A stretch of DNA of 64,000 bases from Breviolum minutum Mf 1.05b.01 (GCA_000507305.1 DF240106.1:52547-116546), one strand, 5' to 3'; shown: positions 1 through 12,612, counted from the stretch's first letter. Numbers and translations are program-made. The notes: generated by a model from the sequence alone, not told the origin.

Positions 1-1200
1 TATTCTATTTGCTAGGCAACCTACCCCGCGCACGTCATCCTGAAAGCACTTTCTGAGCACCGCCCCATAGGCACGGCTTAGCGACATCATTGCGAACACA
101 TACGGACGGTTGCGAACGGTTGCAAAAACCAAAACAACGCCGAGGGACGGGAACGCATTCGGGAGAAAAAACAAACCTGTTGTACCGTCACAAGTTCCGA
201 ATGGTTGGAAAGATGTGGAAAGTGATCTTCCTGGCAATTCTTTGTGACCTTTTTGGGATGGTTAAGTGATCCGAACTCAAACGTTGTTGGTGACCTCCAA
301 CGTTTGGGAGTGAAAAGGTCACTTTAAGTAACCTGGTACCTTCCCAAGCTCCGACTTTCTGAAAAAACTTACTTTGAAATCAGGTCGCTCCCCCAGCTGA
401 AGACGCGCTCACCTTCAAGTTCAACTTGTACCGTGGACAATTTGAAGTTTATATAGTTTTTTCCTTTTAAGGGCGGTTTATGTTGGTCTTATTGTTTTTT
501 TTGTGAGTGGAAATTATTTTCCCTGATGGGGACTAGCTACATGGGACTTACACGGGGTTTATTGCATAAGCGATTCGCACGCAATAAGGACTAGGATCTA
601 TCCAGTTTTTTTTGTGTATGGTCTCAGATGATGCTTCATTTAATTTCGCCCTTTTGGAGGATTGCGCACCCAAAATGAAGAACGAATTTCAGGTATCTAA
701 GGGCAAATTTTACCACGCAGATACTGTGGTTGAGATAGCCATGGTTGGTGGATATTTTTTAAGCATGCACATCTATGACATACACAGAGCCAGTATTTTT
801 CATCAGTTATCAGGGACTTGATCATTGGTTGCTCGGTGGTGACTTCCTATGGGTCCCTATGGGTCCCGCCGAGTTTCCCCGAAGTTTCTGCAGAACCCAA
901 GGGCCCCCAGAGGCACCAAAGTTCTAAGCCTGCCAGTAACCACTGGGAATCTACAACTTGGCCATTTTACCCCAGGGATTGGTGGATTTTGGGGGATGGA
1001 TCCCCAATTTGAAGCCATGATGGAAGTTTTTTTTTGAGATGTACTTTAAATGATGTTGATTCCGTATTTTGTTGGAAACATCATGAAGCAAATCCATGAT
1101 ATTTCTATCATTAGAAAAACAGAAACAGTTCTCAACAAATCTCCAGAAAATCTACGTTCAACATGTTCCCCTTCACCCTTCCCTTATTTTCGACTCTGAG
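1..1200. other. Non-coding upstream segment
   Basis: No convincing exon was seen. The stretch 243-345 contains one copy of a dispersed repeat built from GTGACC / GGTCAC words, also found near 29743, 30508 and 34371. The rest is unassigned. Confidence 0.4.
243..345 (+). repeat. GTGACC/GGTCAC dispersed repeat, copy 1
   Basis: Begins with gtgacctttttgggatgg and ends near a GGTCAC followed by a CACCTGGT-like end in the other copies. Related copies at 29743-29852, 30508-30616 and 34371-34470 share the same words in the same order. The inverted GTGACC/GGTCAC ends suggest a short inverted-repeat element. Internal sequence is poorly conserved. Confidence 0.55.
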
Positions 1201-1366
1201 GCGCATCGCGGCCTCTTCCTTTGATCCAGCCTTGAAGAAGAAACCACAATCCCTGCGCGAGTCAGCTATCCGAACGGAGAAGAGTAACACGCAGGAAGTT
1301 GTGGAGGTAGAAGATCCCAATGACGTGTCTCTTGGCAGGCATTATTCGGAGAGTCAAGAACAAATG
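1201..1366 (+). CDS. Candidate exon, unknown protein
   Basis: Open segment following an AG (1199-1200) and ending in ATG|GTAAGG, a good donor. The translation is charged and non-repetitive (contains KKKPQSLRESAIRTEKS and VVEVEDPNDVSLGR), unlike the low-complexity surroundings. It starts with one base of a split codon and ends in phase 0, which matches the phase-0 start of the next candidate exon at 2289. No family recognised. Confidence 0.55.
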
Positions 1367-2288
1367 GTAAGGTTTACAGCGTAAATTTCTCTGAAATCAA
1401 GATCGGCACCCCAAACATAGCCATGGTTGAAAGCAAATACATTTTCCAAGATGCATCATTTTCAGTATCCTCCTCAAATTTCTAGGGTGGTAGGTGTTTT
1501 TTTGTTTTTATGTTGCTGGTTTTTCGAGTTTCAATTGAATGCATGTCATACCTCCAAATGAAGTCAGTCGTTTTTGGGTGTTTTGGGTTGTTGGTGAAAA
1601 AGAACAGCTACTTTTTTTCGGGGAACAAGATAGCCAAATGCGATTTGAAAACATGTCTCGCATCTTGATTGAAAGGCTTGGCCTTTTTGCCCCCGAATGG
1701 TAGCCTAGGACTAAACCTTCTCCAAATATCTCCAACAGCATGGGGATATCAGTGAGACATATTATGTTGCGTTTGTATTTCCCCCAGGGTTTCGGATAAT
1801 CCTAATTGTTGAATTAGTTGGCCCAGGATTTTTTTCCACGAAAAAGAACAATTTTCCAAGTAACAAAAACTCAAACGATCCATGGTGCAGTTGTGGCGTT
1901 TTTTCTTGAGGACCCAAACGGGCTGGGTCTGAGAATTCTCCCGATGAGTGAGCCGCTCTCCTTCCCGTACAACTTCTCACACCACCGGGGTGACCTCGCA
2001 AAATCCCCACAAAAATGGCCGTACTATACCTTATTATCAGGTTAAGGATAATAAGTCGCCCAGATTCTTGCAATCTTCGAAACATCCGAGAAATTCTCAG
2101 GGCAGGTGACCGGCTTCCATTCAGGGCAGAATGGCTGGCTGCCTGGGTTTGTGTTTTTTTTGAGTAAACCTGGGTTTTGGGCAGGAAAATTACACAACAA
2201 AAATCGAGATTTTTTACACACCTGATGGTGGTAAAGAAGTTAGGGAACTCTTTAATAACTTTGTTCTGTGACGGCATTTGCAAGTCAG

Positions 2289-2418
2289 CACAGTGAAACA
2301 TCCGCGGGAAAGGCATTTTCTTCGGCCTATTTTGACCTTCAGCGACTTCATGACTTGATTGAGAAATCCTTTGGTCCCATCCCCGGTACTAGGAATCCCC
2401 CCCGACCCGCTCATGATG
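2289..2418 (+). CDS. Candidate exon, unknown protein
   Basis: Follows AG at 2287-2288 and ends before GT in gatg|gtggg. Phase 0 at the start, one base over at the end. Protein-like stretch with SSAYFDLQRLHDLIEKSFG. Phase-compatible with the exon ending at 1366. No family recognised. Confidence 0.55.
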
Positions 2419-2539
2419 GTGGGTACCACAGAATTACTCTAGTGCTTTTACTAAACTAGTACTAGTACCAGTAAGTGGCGTACTGTAAAATAGCAAAAGC
2501 AATAGCAGTAGCAGTAGGAGAAGGAGAAGAAGCGTAGCT

Positions 2540-2975
2540 GTAACAGTACCAGTAGCAGAAGGAGTAGGAGTAGTAGGGGTAGTAGGAGTTGTATGAGTAG
2601 TAGGAGTAGTAGGAGTAGTAGGGGTAGTAGGGGTAGTAGGGTAGTAGGAGTAGTAGGAGTAGTAGCGGTAGTAGGAGTAGTAGGAGTACACGGCGGTGAA
2701 AGTAGATGGCGCAACTCCGAAAAGGTGGATTAGTAAGGAGCCATGATAAACCAATACATGGGAGTTGCGCCATCTACTTTCCGGGTGGTATAGTAGGCGT
2801 AGTAGGAGTAGTAGGAGTAGTGGGAGTAGTAGGAGTTGTAGGAGTAGTAAGTAGGAGTAGTTGGAGTAGTGGGAGTAGGAGGAGTAGGGGGGTAGGAGGA
2901 GTAGGGGGGTAGGGGAATAGGGAGTAGTGAGAGTAGCGGGAGTAGTGGGAGTAGGAGTAGGAGGAATAATCAAAG
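2540..2975 (+). repeat. Degenerate (GTA/GGAGTA)n trinucleotide array
   Basis: Long run of GTA/AGT triplets with GGAGTAGTA variants, interrupted at 2689-2788 by an inverted-repeat element. The reverse strand reads as low-complexity Leu/Tyr/Pro-rich frames, which are an artefact of the repeat rather than a gene. Confidence 0.9.
2689..2788. mobile_element. 100-bp TIR element inserted in the GTA array
   Basis: The arms carry the perfect inverted repeat GAAAGTAGATGGCGCAACTC (left from 2698, right to about 2781), extended imperfectly to the ends. The element is flanked by TA on both sides (2687-2688 and 2789-2790), so it looks like a MITE-type insertion into a TA of the GGAGTA array. It has no coding capacity. 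Confidence 0.75.
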
Positions 2976-3169
2976 TTTCTACATATCGATCGAAAAATAA
3001 CAAGTGTCGTTCATTCCCACCCGCCCTCCCACTACATACGTACACACACACACACGTTTTGGAGGAAGTGTCAGTCGCATCACATCGACTTTTTACTTAG
3101 ACCCAACATCGCCTTTCCTTACAGTGCTCCTCGGTCAACATATATGCCTTTGTTCCAGCTTTGAGATTT

Positions 3170-3705
3170 TCGGCCATTCCTGCGAGGCGCGTTTTCCGTT
3201 GGAAAAAGAAACGACATCCGGCAGGGGCTGCCAGCATCACATGTGAATTCACACTGACTTGTGAACCCAAGACGCATTGTACCTGAGAAAACACAATAAA
3301 AGTGAACCCGAGGAATGTGGCAGGATTCCTGCGACGCGCGTTTTCTTTGAAAAAAATCAAGGAATGTGGGAGCGGTCAGCTGCGAGTCATTTAAATTTAC
3401 AGTCACATTGAACGCAAGACGTGTTTTACTTGAGAAAACACAGGGAATCTGGAAGGGTTTCCGCGACGCACGTTTTAGTTGAAAAAAGATTTGGAATCCG
3501 GGAGCGGTTGGTCGCGTGTCATATGAATTTACAGTCACTTTGAACGCAAGACGCATTTTACTTGAGAAAACATAAGGAATCTGGGGGTGCATTTTACATG
3601 AGAAAACATAGCGATAGGCGCGAGAGGGTCATCCGTGGTATTTAAAATTATTTAAATTTACAGTCAGGATGAAGGCCAGGCACTTTTTACATGAGAAAAC
3701 ACAAC
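3170..3705. repeat. Tandem repeat of about 130 bp, 4-5 copies
   Basis: The block acagtcac(a/t)ttgaacgcaagacg recurs at about 3249 (diverged), 3399, 3531 and 3660 (diverged), spaced about 130 bp, each followed by ttgagaaaacac and then gcgacgc(a/g)cgtttt. On the - strand the repeat stays open for about 157 codons (3119-3592), with VFSSK(T/M)RLAF recurring. I do not call a gene because there is no start, splice or family support. Confidence 0.75.
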
Positions 3706-3734
3706 GATTTCTCCGGGGTCGGCAGGAGAGGGCC

Positions 3735-4262
<528 letters not shown>

Positions 4263-4579
4263 GGTGTTTTTCTATCCTTGGTATACCCGTATACCGCATA
4301 CCCCTAATACAATTCCTTGATGATTTGGGATTTCTTGAACAGTACGCCGCCAGCCTTAGCGTTAGCAACAACCCCGCAACTTTCAGCCGATTGGCGCCCC
4401 GCAGAAATGGACGGTCGGTAGTGTGTCCGATGTTGCTACAACGCTAGGCATGACTGATGCCTTCAAATCCAAAACTCACCGGCAAGGCGTAACTGACAGG
4501 TTAAATTTGTGTGAGGTGAATGTGAACAACGATGAATGACCTTCCTCGCGGTAGACTTGTCTTCATTGCTCCTGCACAG

Positions 4580-4664
4580 AGGTTTGCCTGCGGGTTTGCC
4601 TGCAATTTGGAAGTTTCCATGGAATGATGAAAGTTGTACCCAAAAATTTGAGATTGTAAAAATG
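4580..4664 (+). CDS. Candidate exon, unknown protein
   Basis: Follows cacag and ends in aaaatg|gtgagt, a textbook donor. Reads GLPAGLPAIWKFPWNDES in one frame. A second frame is also open with a GTAAAA donor, so the frame is uncertain. No family recognised. Confidence 0.45.
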
Positions 4665-6738
4665 GTGAGTGTGAAGGGAAACACCCCCGCAGCTTTTGGA
4701 AGCACCCATTTCATATACATATACATATATATATATATATTTAGATATAGGTAGATATCTTTATTATGGATTTTCTAATTTGTAGACCATATAAGCACCT
4801 TTTTTATGCAGCTGAAGTTCGCCACTTGACTCCCTGAAAACTTGTGGTTCTTCAAGTTCTTCCCTTTGCGCCTGGGGACTGTCACACGTTGGGGTGCTAG
4901 AATTTGTTTTGGGGTTAAATGAAAACCGATTTTGGGTTTGATCCTGTCAACTTTGACCCATTGCCAAATGAACAAGCAGCGAACAAGTTGTATTCACCTT
5001 TACTTTGATGATCGGTTAGGCTTATTGGCTCTTTAAACATATTGAAAAAGCAATGGCAGTGAAATTCATCCCTTATGAATTCCTCGATTCTCAGCAGGTG
5101 CAGAGGGTAGTTGGGGTAGTTTCCATGGTTTTTTCGACTTCATCGTGGCCAGTTAAGATCTTCGTATCTCGAATCGTGATGAGCAAATGAGCAAAAGATG
5201 TCCAATTTTCCCTACTAAATGACGAACAAAGTTTTGCACTTAAGCAACCAAAACAGTTTCTTACATTCACTTCGGTTCATTGTGTCATTTTTGTGGAGGT
5301 AACCCAACTATGATTAGGTTAAGTTTATTTTCACACCGCCCATACTGGTGGTTCTATTAACTATGAACCGACCAGGATTTGATGTTTTTCTGTTCACGAG
5401 ATCCTCTTCCTGGTGAATAAACTGCAAATCCTGGGGAACATTCAAACTGCAAATCATCCACAGTCTGGCATATTCCAGGATTGCTTGAAAAAGCCATGAA
5501 AAAATCGGTAATTTTGTGAATAAACTGGTGAACCAACCAGGATGTCTTTGTATCTTGATGTCACATTGGCATTTCTTGAACGCGGAAACTCCTATTCTGC
5601 TTCGCGGCGGCGGCAAAAAGCTTAGCCAACCGCTGTGACCGCTGCGAGGCAGCAAACTTCTGTGATGTATATACCCGTGCCGTTGCGAACCGGATTTTTT
5701 TTTAAACACACTCGGTATAGTACCACATGCGGTTGATTTTTCAGCGCTGGCAAGGCAGCTGATCGGATGGCTGGAAACAAGGCCACATCCAACCGCGAAC
5801 TGACGACTCTGTGAGCTGATGGGATTGGGAATGAATGCGAAACCGGGTGACCTTTGTTGGGTCACGATTCATTCCGGAAAACAAAAACTTGGAGAGGAGA
5901 GCTTCGGGGTGTGTTTTTTTCGAAACAAAAACGGATGAAACACCGGAACCTGGGAGTCGTGGAGGGCATAGCTATTTTGAAAATGCTAGGATTTTAGGTG
6001 ACTTGCATGATTTACAAGAAACTCACTTGGAGGAAAAAAGTAATCCCCTCCCCCAGTTTGCATACAGCAGTAAAATCTGAACTATGTCAAGCCAAGATGT
6101 GATTCCGCAAGGTTTGTGGTTTGGATGGGTGATTGATTTGGAGGGAAGGAATTCAAAGTGACCGGTTTTTTTTTAAAGGAAAAAACGGGGCCTCGGCCTT
6201 TTTGAAAAGATGGGTTTACCCGGTCGGGATTCTATCCATCATCAAATATCAAGCAATACTCCTCCCGAAACTAAAAACTGGACCCTAATAATGATGAGAC
6301 TTGGTGTCCAGCCGTTCGTTTTCCGGGGCGTAGCTGGATTGTAGATAGTTGTTTTTGTATTTTTTAACGGTTTCTTTAAGCGAACAATCCATCCAAGCAT
6401 GAAATGCTTCTTGCTAGTCGTTGGTGAGGTATTATGTATATATATATATATGGGTTGTCCACCAAAACGCTGGTTATTTGCTGTATAGGGGATGTAATAA
6501 AGGGATTATTTCATAAGCCATGAAATCAGGATCCCATCATGAACCAATCAGGATTTCTTGCAACGTCATGTCAGGATTGTGTTACCGTTGCTCATGTGCT
6601 TCAATAAAGCCACCACCATTTGTAATTTTTTTGATGCTGTTTTTTGAGTGATGTCAAGTCATTTTCCTCTGTGGCAGATGCGATGTGTCACTGTCGGTGT
6701 GCGACTGTTATGTTAATTTTTCAAAACAATTTTTCCAG
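4665..6738. other. Intron/spacer, no gene seen
   Basis: Contains AT microsatellite patches (4714-4742, 6434-6452) and weak inverted repeats. A 5314-5865 reverse-strand open frame and 5835-6080 forward frame have no splice or family support and were not called. Confidence 0.4.
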
Positions 6739-6961
6739 TGGTCATTAAATACCACCCATCCAGTAGTAGGGACTATATGAAAAACTTCATGGCGTGGAAA
6801 GCCGGAAATTATTTGCAGTCTTTCGTTGGAACCAGGGGTGCTGAAAAATGCCCATCCAAGCATATTTTTTGGGCGAAACTTCAAGCTTGTTGCTCACATG
6901 TATTAAGCTATTTTGACGGTTATTTTCCTCCTGAAAAATATGACACATATTTGGTTGGTTC
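6739..6961 (+). CDS. Candidate exon, unknown protein
   Basis: The longest clean exon of this gene (223 bp). It follows ttttccag and ends ttc|gtaaat, 3 bases before an in-frame stop. The translation is cysteine- and aromatic-rich (KHIFWAKLQACCSHVLSYFDG, FPPEKYDTYLVG). It ends two bases into a codon, and the next candidate exon at 7162 begins with one base, restoring frame. Function unknown. Confidence 0.6.
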
Positions 6962-7161
6962 GTAAATAGTTAATATGTTAATACTAGGGCTACCGCCCAT
7001 GCCACCGACCCTGTTTCCGATTTTGACTCTAGATTCCGGAACAAAAACAAACCATACAAAAACAACCTAGCCTTCTTTCCACATGAGATTTCAGAAAATC
7101 TGAAACCCAGTGGTCTTTTGAGAAAGCTCCTTTTGTCAGCGAAAAGCCACCACCATTGCAG

Positions 7162-7264
7162 GGCTGGGGCGCCTCGGCCGAGGCCCATTTTGCATGGTCA
7201 AAGGACTGGTCCTGGAAGCGGCGAAGAAGCTGCAGAGGTTATTCGACAGTTAAGACCACGACAG
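7162..7264 (+). CDS. Candidate exon, unknown protein
   Basis: Follows attgcag and ends acgacag|gtgtgg. In the frame required by the previous exon it reads as a Pro/Arg-rich linker followed by GSGEEAAEVIRQLRPRQ and ends in phase 0. Another frame with an internal GT donor (LVLEAAKKLQR) is possible. Confidence 0.5.
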
Positions 7265-7478
7265 GTGTGGTGGTTCGGTTGGGTGTTGCTGGAGGTCGTT
7301 AATTGGGGGGAGATACTTTCAAAGACATCCCGAAGTTGAAGAGAGTTTTCTCAAGCAGCACCTCATTACCCAATAAAAAAGGGGGAGACATTTTAAACAG
7401 AGGAATGGATACTGTATGTCTTTCAAGCATCATTTTTGAACGCCTGTGTCAGGAAATTGAGGGGTGCAGGAAATGTAG

Positions 7479-7513
7479 AATACTTTTTTGGGTTCTTATA
7501 AGCTGGTGATATT
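7479..7513 (+). CDS. Short candidate exon left of a TIR element
   Basis: Follows aaatgtag, starts in phase 0 (as required by the exon ending at 7264), reads NTFLGSYKLVI and ends two bases into a codon exactly at the GT (7514-7515) in the left arm of the TIR element. Splicing to the AG at the right end (7610-7611) joins it in frame to 7612 onward (MIGLHYVPA then stop, or an earlier donor). Confidence 0.45.
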
Positions 7514-7611
7514 GTTGATGGAAGAAATCCTGCACCACCTGGGATTTATAAACCTTGTAAATAATGGGATAATCTACATATCAACTGGTGCAGGATCTCT
7601 TCCATCAACAG
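7512..7611 (+). mobile_element. MITE-A copy (GTTGATGGAAGAAATCC arms)
   Basis: Arms (t)tgttgatggaagaaatcctgcacca / tggtgcaggatctcttccatcaacag, core cctgggatttataaaccttgtaaataatggg. TA flanks on both sides. Family copies occur at 19811, 23236, 24528, 25447, 31570 (half), 35703, 35912 and 45334. GT in the left arm and AG in the right arm could serve as splice sites. Confidence 0.85.
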
Positions 7612-7934
7612 TATGATTGGTCTGCACTATGTTCCTGCATGATTATTTTTCATTATATAGTTTTTTTTTGCTATTGAGTTTGCTTCCACTCCCCCGTGAG
7701 TTTAGGGATCTTCAGCATTTTGACGAGTTCCATCTTTTTGATCAATGGTGTGTTGGTGGTAAAGCCTTATTAAGGCTATTCCATGACTTCTCCATTGGTT
7801 TGTTTCAGCACTCATCACTTGGTGATCCTGGCGTTCCTTGTCCTTCCACCAAAGTTGTGAAAAACACCTGGGATGTTTTTTTCGGCGAAGAGGCATAGGA
7901 GTGAGGCAAGGAACTCGATTTTTTTCCTGGCCTC

Positions 7935-7935
7935 G

Positions 7936-7993
<58 letters not shown>
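7935..7993 (+). repeat. (TTG)n microsatellite
   Basis: About 19 perfect TTG units. Confidence 0.98.
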
Positions 7994-7995
<2 letters not shown>

Positions 7996-8497
7996 TTTTG
8001 TCTTCAGTGTTTTTCATGGCCACGTTTCCAACGTTTTCGTTGGTCGAACATCTTTTTCTTCGGCAAGTCTGGGTACAAACTTTGTCAAAGTGTCCGGAAT
8101 TTCGTGTGCTCAAAATGTCGACAAAGCTTTGCAAATTGCAAGTTGCAAAGGTTTAAGGCCTTTGAAGCCCCTGGTGGCCTTTTTTTTGGGGGGGGTCCAA
8201 TTTTTTCCGCGACCGAGATGTGTGTTTGCTGTCCCGCCTTTCGGGGGGGGGTGTATTACTGCGGTCGGACGATGCGCTGATTTTTGTTGATCAAATTCTA
8301 CTTTTCAGGAAAATGAGCAGAAAACAAACTTTGAGTCTGGAGAAGCGAGCAAACACCTGTAAAATCCAGTAGCTTTGTGTTAAAATCAAAGACCACTCAA
8401 ATTGCATTGTCAGAATGTTTTTTTGATTTTCTATATGACCAAGGCGTCCATTTTTCAGGTTGGTTTGGTTCCGATTTTTTTTATTGTTGATGGACAG

Positions 8498-8574
8498 GTG
8501 ATGGTGGAACTCTGCCAGCGACGTTACGGCCAAGTGCTTTCTTCAATGATGATGGGTTGCTTGGATGAATTTGG
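8498..8574 (+). CDS. Candidate exon, unknown protein
   Basis: Follows gatggacag and ends in tttgg|gtgtat. Reads VELCQRRYGQVLSSMMMGCLDE, a composition typical of a soluble helix. Phase 0 at the start, two bases over at the end. No family recognised. Confidence 0.5.
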
Positions 8575-10796
8575 GTGTATTATGACATGATGTTATTCAA
8601 CAAATTGCAATGGCCCAACACTTCATAAATTTGGAATTTGGGAAGGTGAATTGTGCTGAAATTCAGCCAGAGAAATCTGGAATGTAACTGGTGCCATTCC
8701 TTGCTGTTGGTTTGGAAGGGAGCTGCAGGTGTTTTAGAGCTTTTCACAAGTCACGATTTCAGAATTAAAACAGCACCTTCTCACCACGAAAAAAAACACC
8801 GCGTTGCGTTGCTTGATTTCGGTACGAAAGTCGGAAAATGAAAACTCGCCTCAGAACGATAGTGGGACTGGAAGACGTTCCTTTCCTTTTGAAATGGCTC
8901 CTTTTTAAGATTCTACTCTAACACTGCAATTTTTTTTTGGCCTCTTCTGGGGTTCTGAGTTTCAAGAAACAGCCACCAACTGGGATCACAAGCACCTATC
9001 AAAATTGTCACTGCGGGAATGACCTCAAATGTGTTTAAAAACCCATAGAGTGGAATGTTTCATTTCGAACCTTGAGCACAGAATCAAATTTCAGAAATGT
9101 CCCCGGATTTTTCGGATCCCTTTTTTGCAAGCGGATTTTGGTCCACTCCTAAAACAACATCATTTTTCCCATTCAAGATTGGAATTCCTGATGAGTTTTT
9201 CTCTTTCTTGCGTCAATGTTTTCTCGGGGTTTCAACTATCCCACGTTTGACAAATCAAAGATTCAAAGATTGACTTCAAAGGATATCAGCTATGACCTCA
9301 ACAGCCTTTTTTGTATAGTGTTTTGTCCCCATCCCCATGGTTTTTTTCCAGGATTTTGTCCATCAATTCTTGCACAGTTTTTGAAGGCTTTTTAGTGACC
9401 TTGTAGAAACATCTCCGTCTACTTACCAGAAGTTTTTTGCCAATAAATTTGGCTATATCACGCAATGGTTTAAACCTGTAAACACTTGGTTCACTGTTGA
9501 GGTCTTTTTTGCCGAAGTCAAGTAATCCCGCATATTACCCTTTACAACAGATCATTTGTGATGATGTTTTTGTGCATTCTATTGAACGATGTGATTTCAC
9601 CTTGGGATATCTTTCAAACAGATTTTCTAAGCATCTGAAGCAAACAAACCTAAGAGATTCCTAGGATAGGAAGCGCGTGTTTCTTCGCCTCATATCTTGG
9701 AGGTCTTCCTATGGGTCCACCATCGAAGTTGGACATTCTAGGTGCCGTTGGGTGACATTCAACCGTTGGAATCGACAAAGGAAGCTGTAAAATGGGAAAA
9801 GGCAAAGATGGTTATTTCCATATGATGGGTGTTTCCTTAAATGGTGGGAAAACCCCCAAAACCCACACCCCAAAATGATGATCATTTTTAGTAGGGAAAA
9901 CCCCATGGTTGTTGGGTACCAAAATTCAAAGGAAAACCCCATATGTTTTTCTGTATTCTGTTTGTGGTTGCAGCCAGTCGGTTTTTTGATACATTTTTCT
10001 TTTTATTGACCATGTAGATTGAAGTCGTATTTTTTTTTACTGTTGAAAATGCCAGAATTTTCCAGATACGTTGGCTTGCTAGACAATAGTTTGATGGGTG
10101 GCTGAAGATCAGTGCTTTGGGTTTTTCTGCTCTTGCAGAAACCTGCAGATTAGAAAGGGATGATGTGGGTATGTTTGAAAATGATGGGACCTTGCAAAAC
10201 TTCCCCCAAAAGAAATGAGCAATGATCAAAAACCCGGTGGGTTGGGTTATGTAGGGGATCATACTACCCAGTTATATGGGGATTATTTCATAGACCATTA
10301 TAAGGATCCCTATTAAACAACCAGGATTCAATGGAAAGTAAGGGGCCCCGGGTTTTTTGACCGTGGCCTAAATGGTTGATTTTGGTCGCGGATTTGTGCA
10401 GATTTTATTTGTATGCGATACAGTTGATGCTTCAGAAATCCCAAGGCCAACCACCTGGGATGTTTTTCTAAAGCCTTGTCAATAATGGGATACACTACCT
10501 ATGAACTGGTGAACACCGGATTTCAGAACCATGAAAAGAGTATGGCTTTAGTTTTTGCACACGATGGATGCGAAGTGCATGCAGGAAACGTCATTCTTTT
10601 CCGCATCCCACCGCTCTTGAGGTTTCGTACCTTCTCCAAAGTTGAAGTCATAATTAATATCAATTGAAAGCAAGTCATGTGGAGGGGGTGCGGAGCCGAA
10701 AAACAAAGTATACTCCATAGAATTTTGATTTATTTTGTGTTGTTTTTTTTGCCCCGCCCCTGAAGAACAAGAAAGAAAGAGCAAACGAACAATTAG
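8575..10796. other. Intron/spacer with decayed TIR elements
   Basis: No supported exon. A family with TGGGTGTTTCC/GGAAACACCC ends has a copy at about 9826-9910, and a degenerate MITE-A copy of the TTCAG subtype lies at about 10420-10536 with its right end decayed. Other open frames here have no splice support. Confidence 0.45.
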
Positions 10797-10906
10797 CGCC
10801 TGTGGCCCAAGGAAAACTCAGCGGAAACGCAATGGATGCAGTCAATGGGAAGTGGATCGATGCAAATGTTCTTCAATCAAGAAGACTTCTGAATTGGAAG
10901 CAAGAA
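10797..10906 (+). CDS. Candidate exon, unknown protein
   Basis: Follows acaattag and ends caagaa|gttcat. Reads GKLSGNAMDAVNGKWIDAN then VLQSRRLLNWKQE, ending in phase 0. No family recognised. Confidence 0.5.
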
Positions 10907-11585
10907 GTTCATTTTCTTTGCACTTGTGTTTTTCCCGATCCTATCTTGTTTTTTGATGTATTTTCATTTTTTCCTCCTTTTCACGCATTCATCCTAGGAC
11001 AGTTGCAGGAACAAAAGTGAGGACCACAGAATCCAAAGCCAACAGCCAAGCAAATAATGGCAACAAAACCCTGGAGATGGAAAAATCAAAAGGGAAGAGA
11101 AGAATAAGACAGCGGTTTGTGGCATATAAAAGAGGAAGGCAACGCTTATGGGCATTCATGGATGCATCAGTAAATTTTTTCCAATGATTCGTTTGGTGGT
11201 GATTCGTCCGGTTATATAGTACTTCCCACTACGTCGCGTCACCTCTCAGGTGAAAAGTCTGCATCATACATTACTGATGGGCTGAACTAAGCAGTGCTGA
11301 TACCTGCGGTTGTCTGAAAAATATGCAACTACATTTTTGAGACACATGTCATCCTTGAGAAATGTTCCAAGAGGTCTCGAGCAGGAAAAATGATATTGAT
11401 TCACCAAGCCCTATAAAATCAGCCATTGAAATTTTGTAGGTGTATGCAGAAAATCCCTCCAAATTACCATACATTTACTACCAATTTTGGTCGTTTCTCC
11501 GCAGGGGGAATCCGATCTTTTCAAAATGGCCGAAAAGAATTCCAGCTTAAAATGGCCGAAAAGAAATCCAGGTTAAGGATTCATA

Positions 11586-11676
11586 CCTGGACCTTCAAAG
11601 GGGTGCCAAATGGTTCCTAAAAGGTATCAATTCTCCATTTCTTAGGGTTTAATTGGCACCCCTTTGAAGGTCCAGG
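11586..11676. mobile_element. TIR element with 27-bp perfect arms, TA flanks
   Basis: Left arm CCTGGACCTTCAAAGGGGTG, continuing CCAA, is repeated exactly inverted at the right end, and TA flanks both sides (11584-11585, 11677-11678). A relative with CCTGGATCTTCC arms lies at 28253. It is non-coding. Confidence 0.85.
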
Positions 11677-12245
11677 TATATGGATTCATAATAAATTGCC
11701 CATGGATGATTGGTTTCCCCCGACTTTTTTTGGGGCGAAGTCTATGGACCCCCGCCTGACTTTTTTCAGAATGGGCGATGGAATTTCAAGAAATTCGGGG
11801 TGAAGTTGATGGGCGTTGTCGGAGGCAACATTCATGGTGGCCTACTTCAACATGAGCCCGGAAACACAACTTTTTGGCGTTTTTTTTTCGCAAAAAGTCT
11901 GGAAATTCACCACGTGTTGTGTCAAGTGGTTTTTGGTAGGGTTTTTGTGATCATATAGATAGATTTTCTTCCCTCAAGTAGCAACTGAACCTTTTTCTGT
12001 CAAAATTTTCAAGTGTCTTCATTTTTCTTAAAGTGAAGATCGATATTCTTCCTGTTACTGTTGAACTGGTGGAGAAGAATTTTCACTCTGTGGAACTTTT
12101 TAAGCAGTTGAGATACCAGAGACACCCTTTTTAGCACCCCAAAATGATGGAAGATTTGTCCATATGAGCAGCGTTCGAAACTCCTGATGGTTGGGTTGTG
12201 AAATTTTACAACCCAAAATATGTAGGGATTAAACTAAGCCATGAA

Positions 12246-12351
12246 AACTAGCTGGTGGTTTCAAATATTTGTTTATTTTCACCCCTACCCGAGGAAATGA
12301 TCCAATGTGACGAGCATATTATTTAATAGGTTGGTTCAACCACCAACTAGA
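12246..12351 (+). mobile_element. MITE-B copy (GGTTGGTTCAACCACCAACTAG end)
   Basis: Left end ctagctggtggtttcaaata and right end ggttggttcaaccaccaac, with a TTTATTTTCACCCC core. The family has further copies at 25128, 25334, 33005, 38580 and (reversed) 59536. The right arm contains its own small palindrome GGTTGgttCAACC. Confidence 0.75.
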
Positions 12352-12529
12352 AAAGCATCCTCACTAATTGACCAGTATAATGGAGTGTCAGAAAAGTTTT
12401 GATGACTGCTCATGTCAAGGCCGGTGAGCTGGATGTTTGAACCCATCAATCTCAACTGAGCCAAGGTTTTGTCCAGTTCTTGGAGCAGCTCGTGCAGTAG
12501 GCCAATTTTGGGGAGTCTAGGTTGAAACA

Positions 12530-12546
12530 TCATGATGATGATGGTG

Positions 12547-12612
<66 letters not shown>

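Noticed and set aside
7805..8290. Poly-Cys/Leu/Thr frames
   Set aside because: Created by the TTG repeat at 7935-7993.
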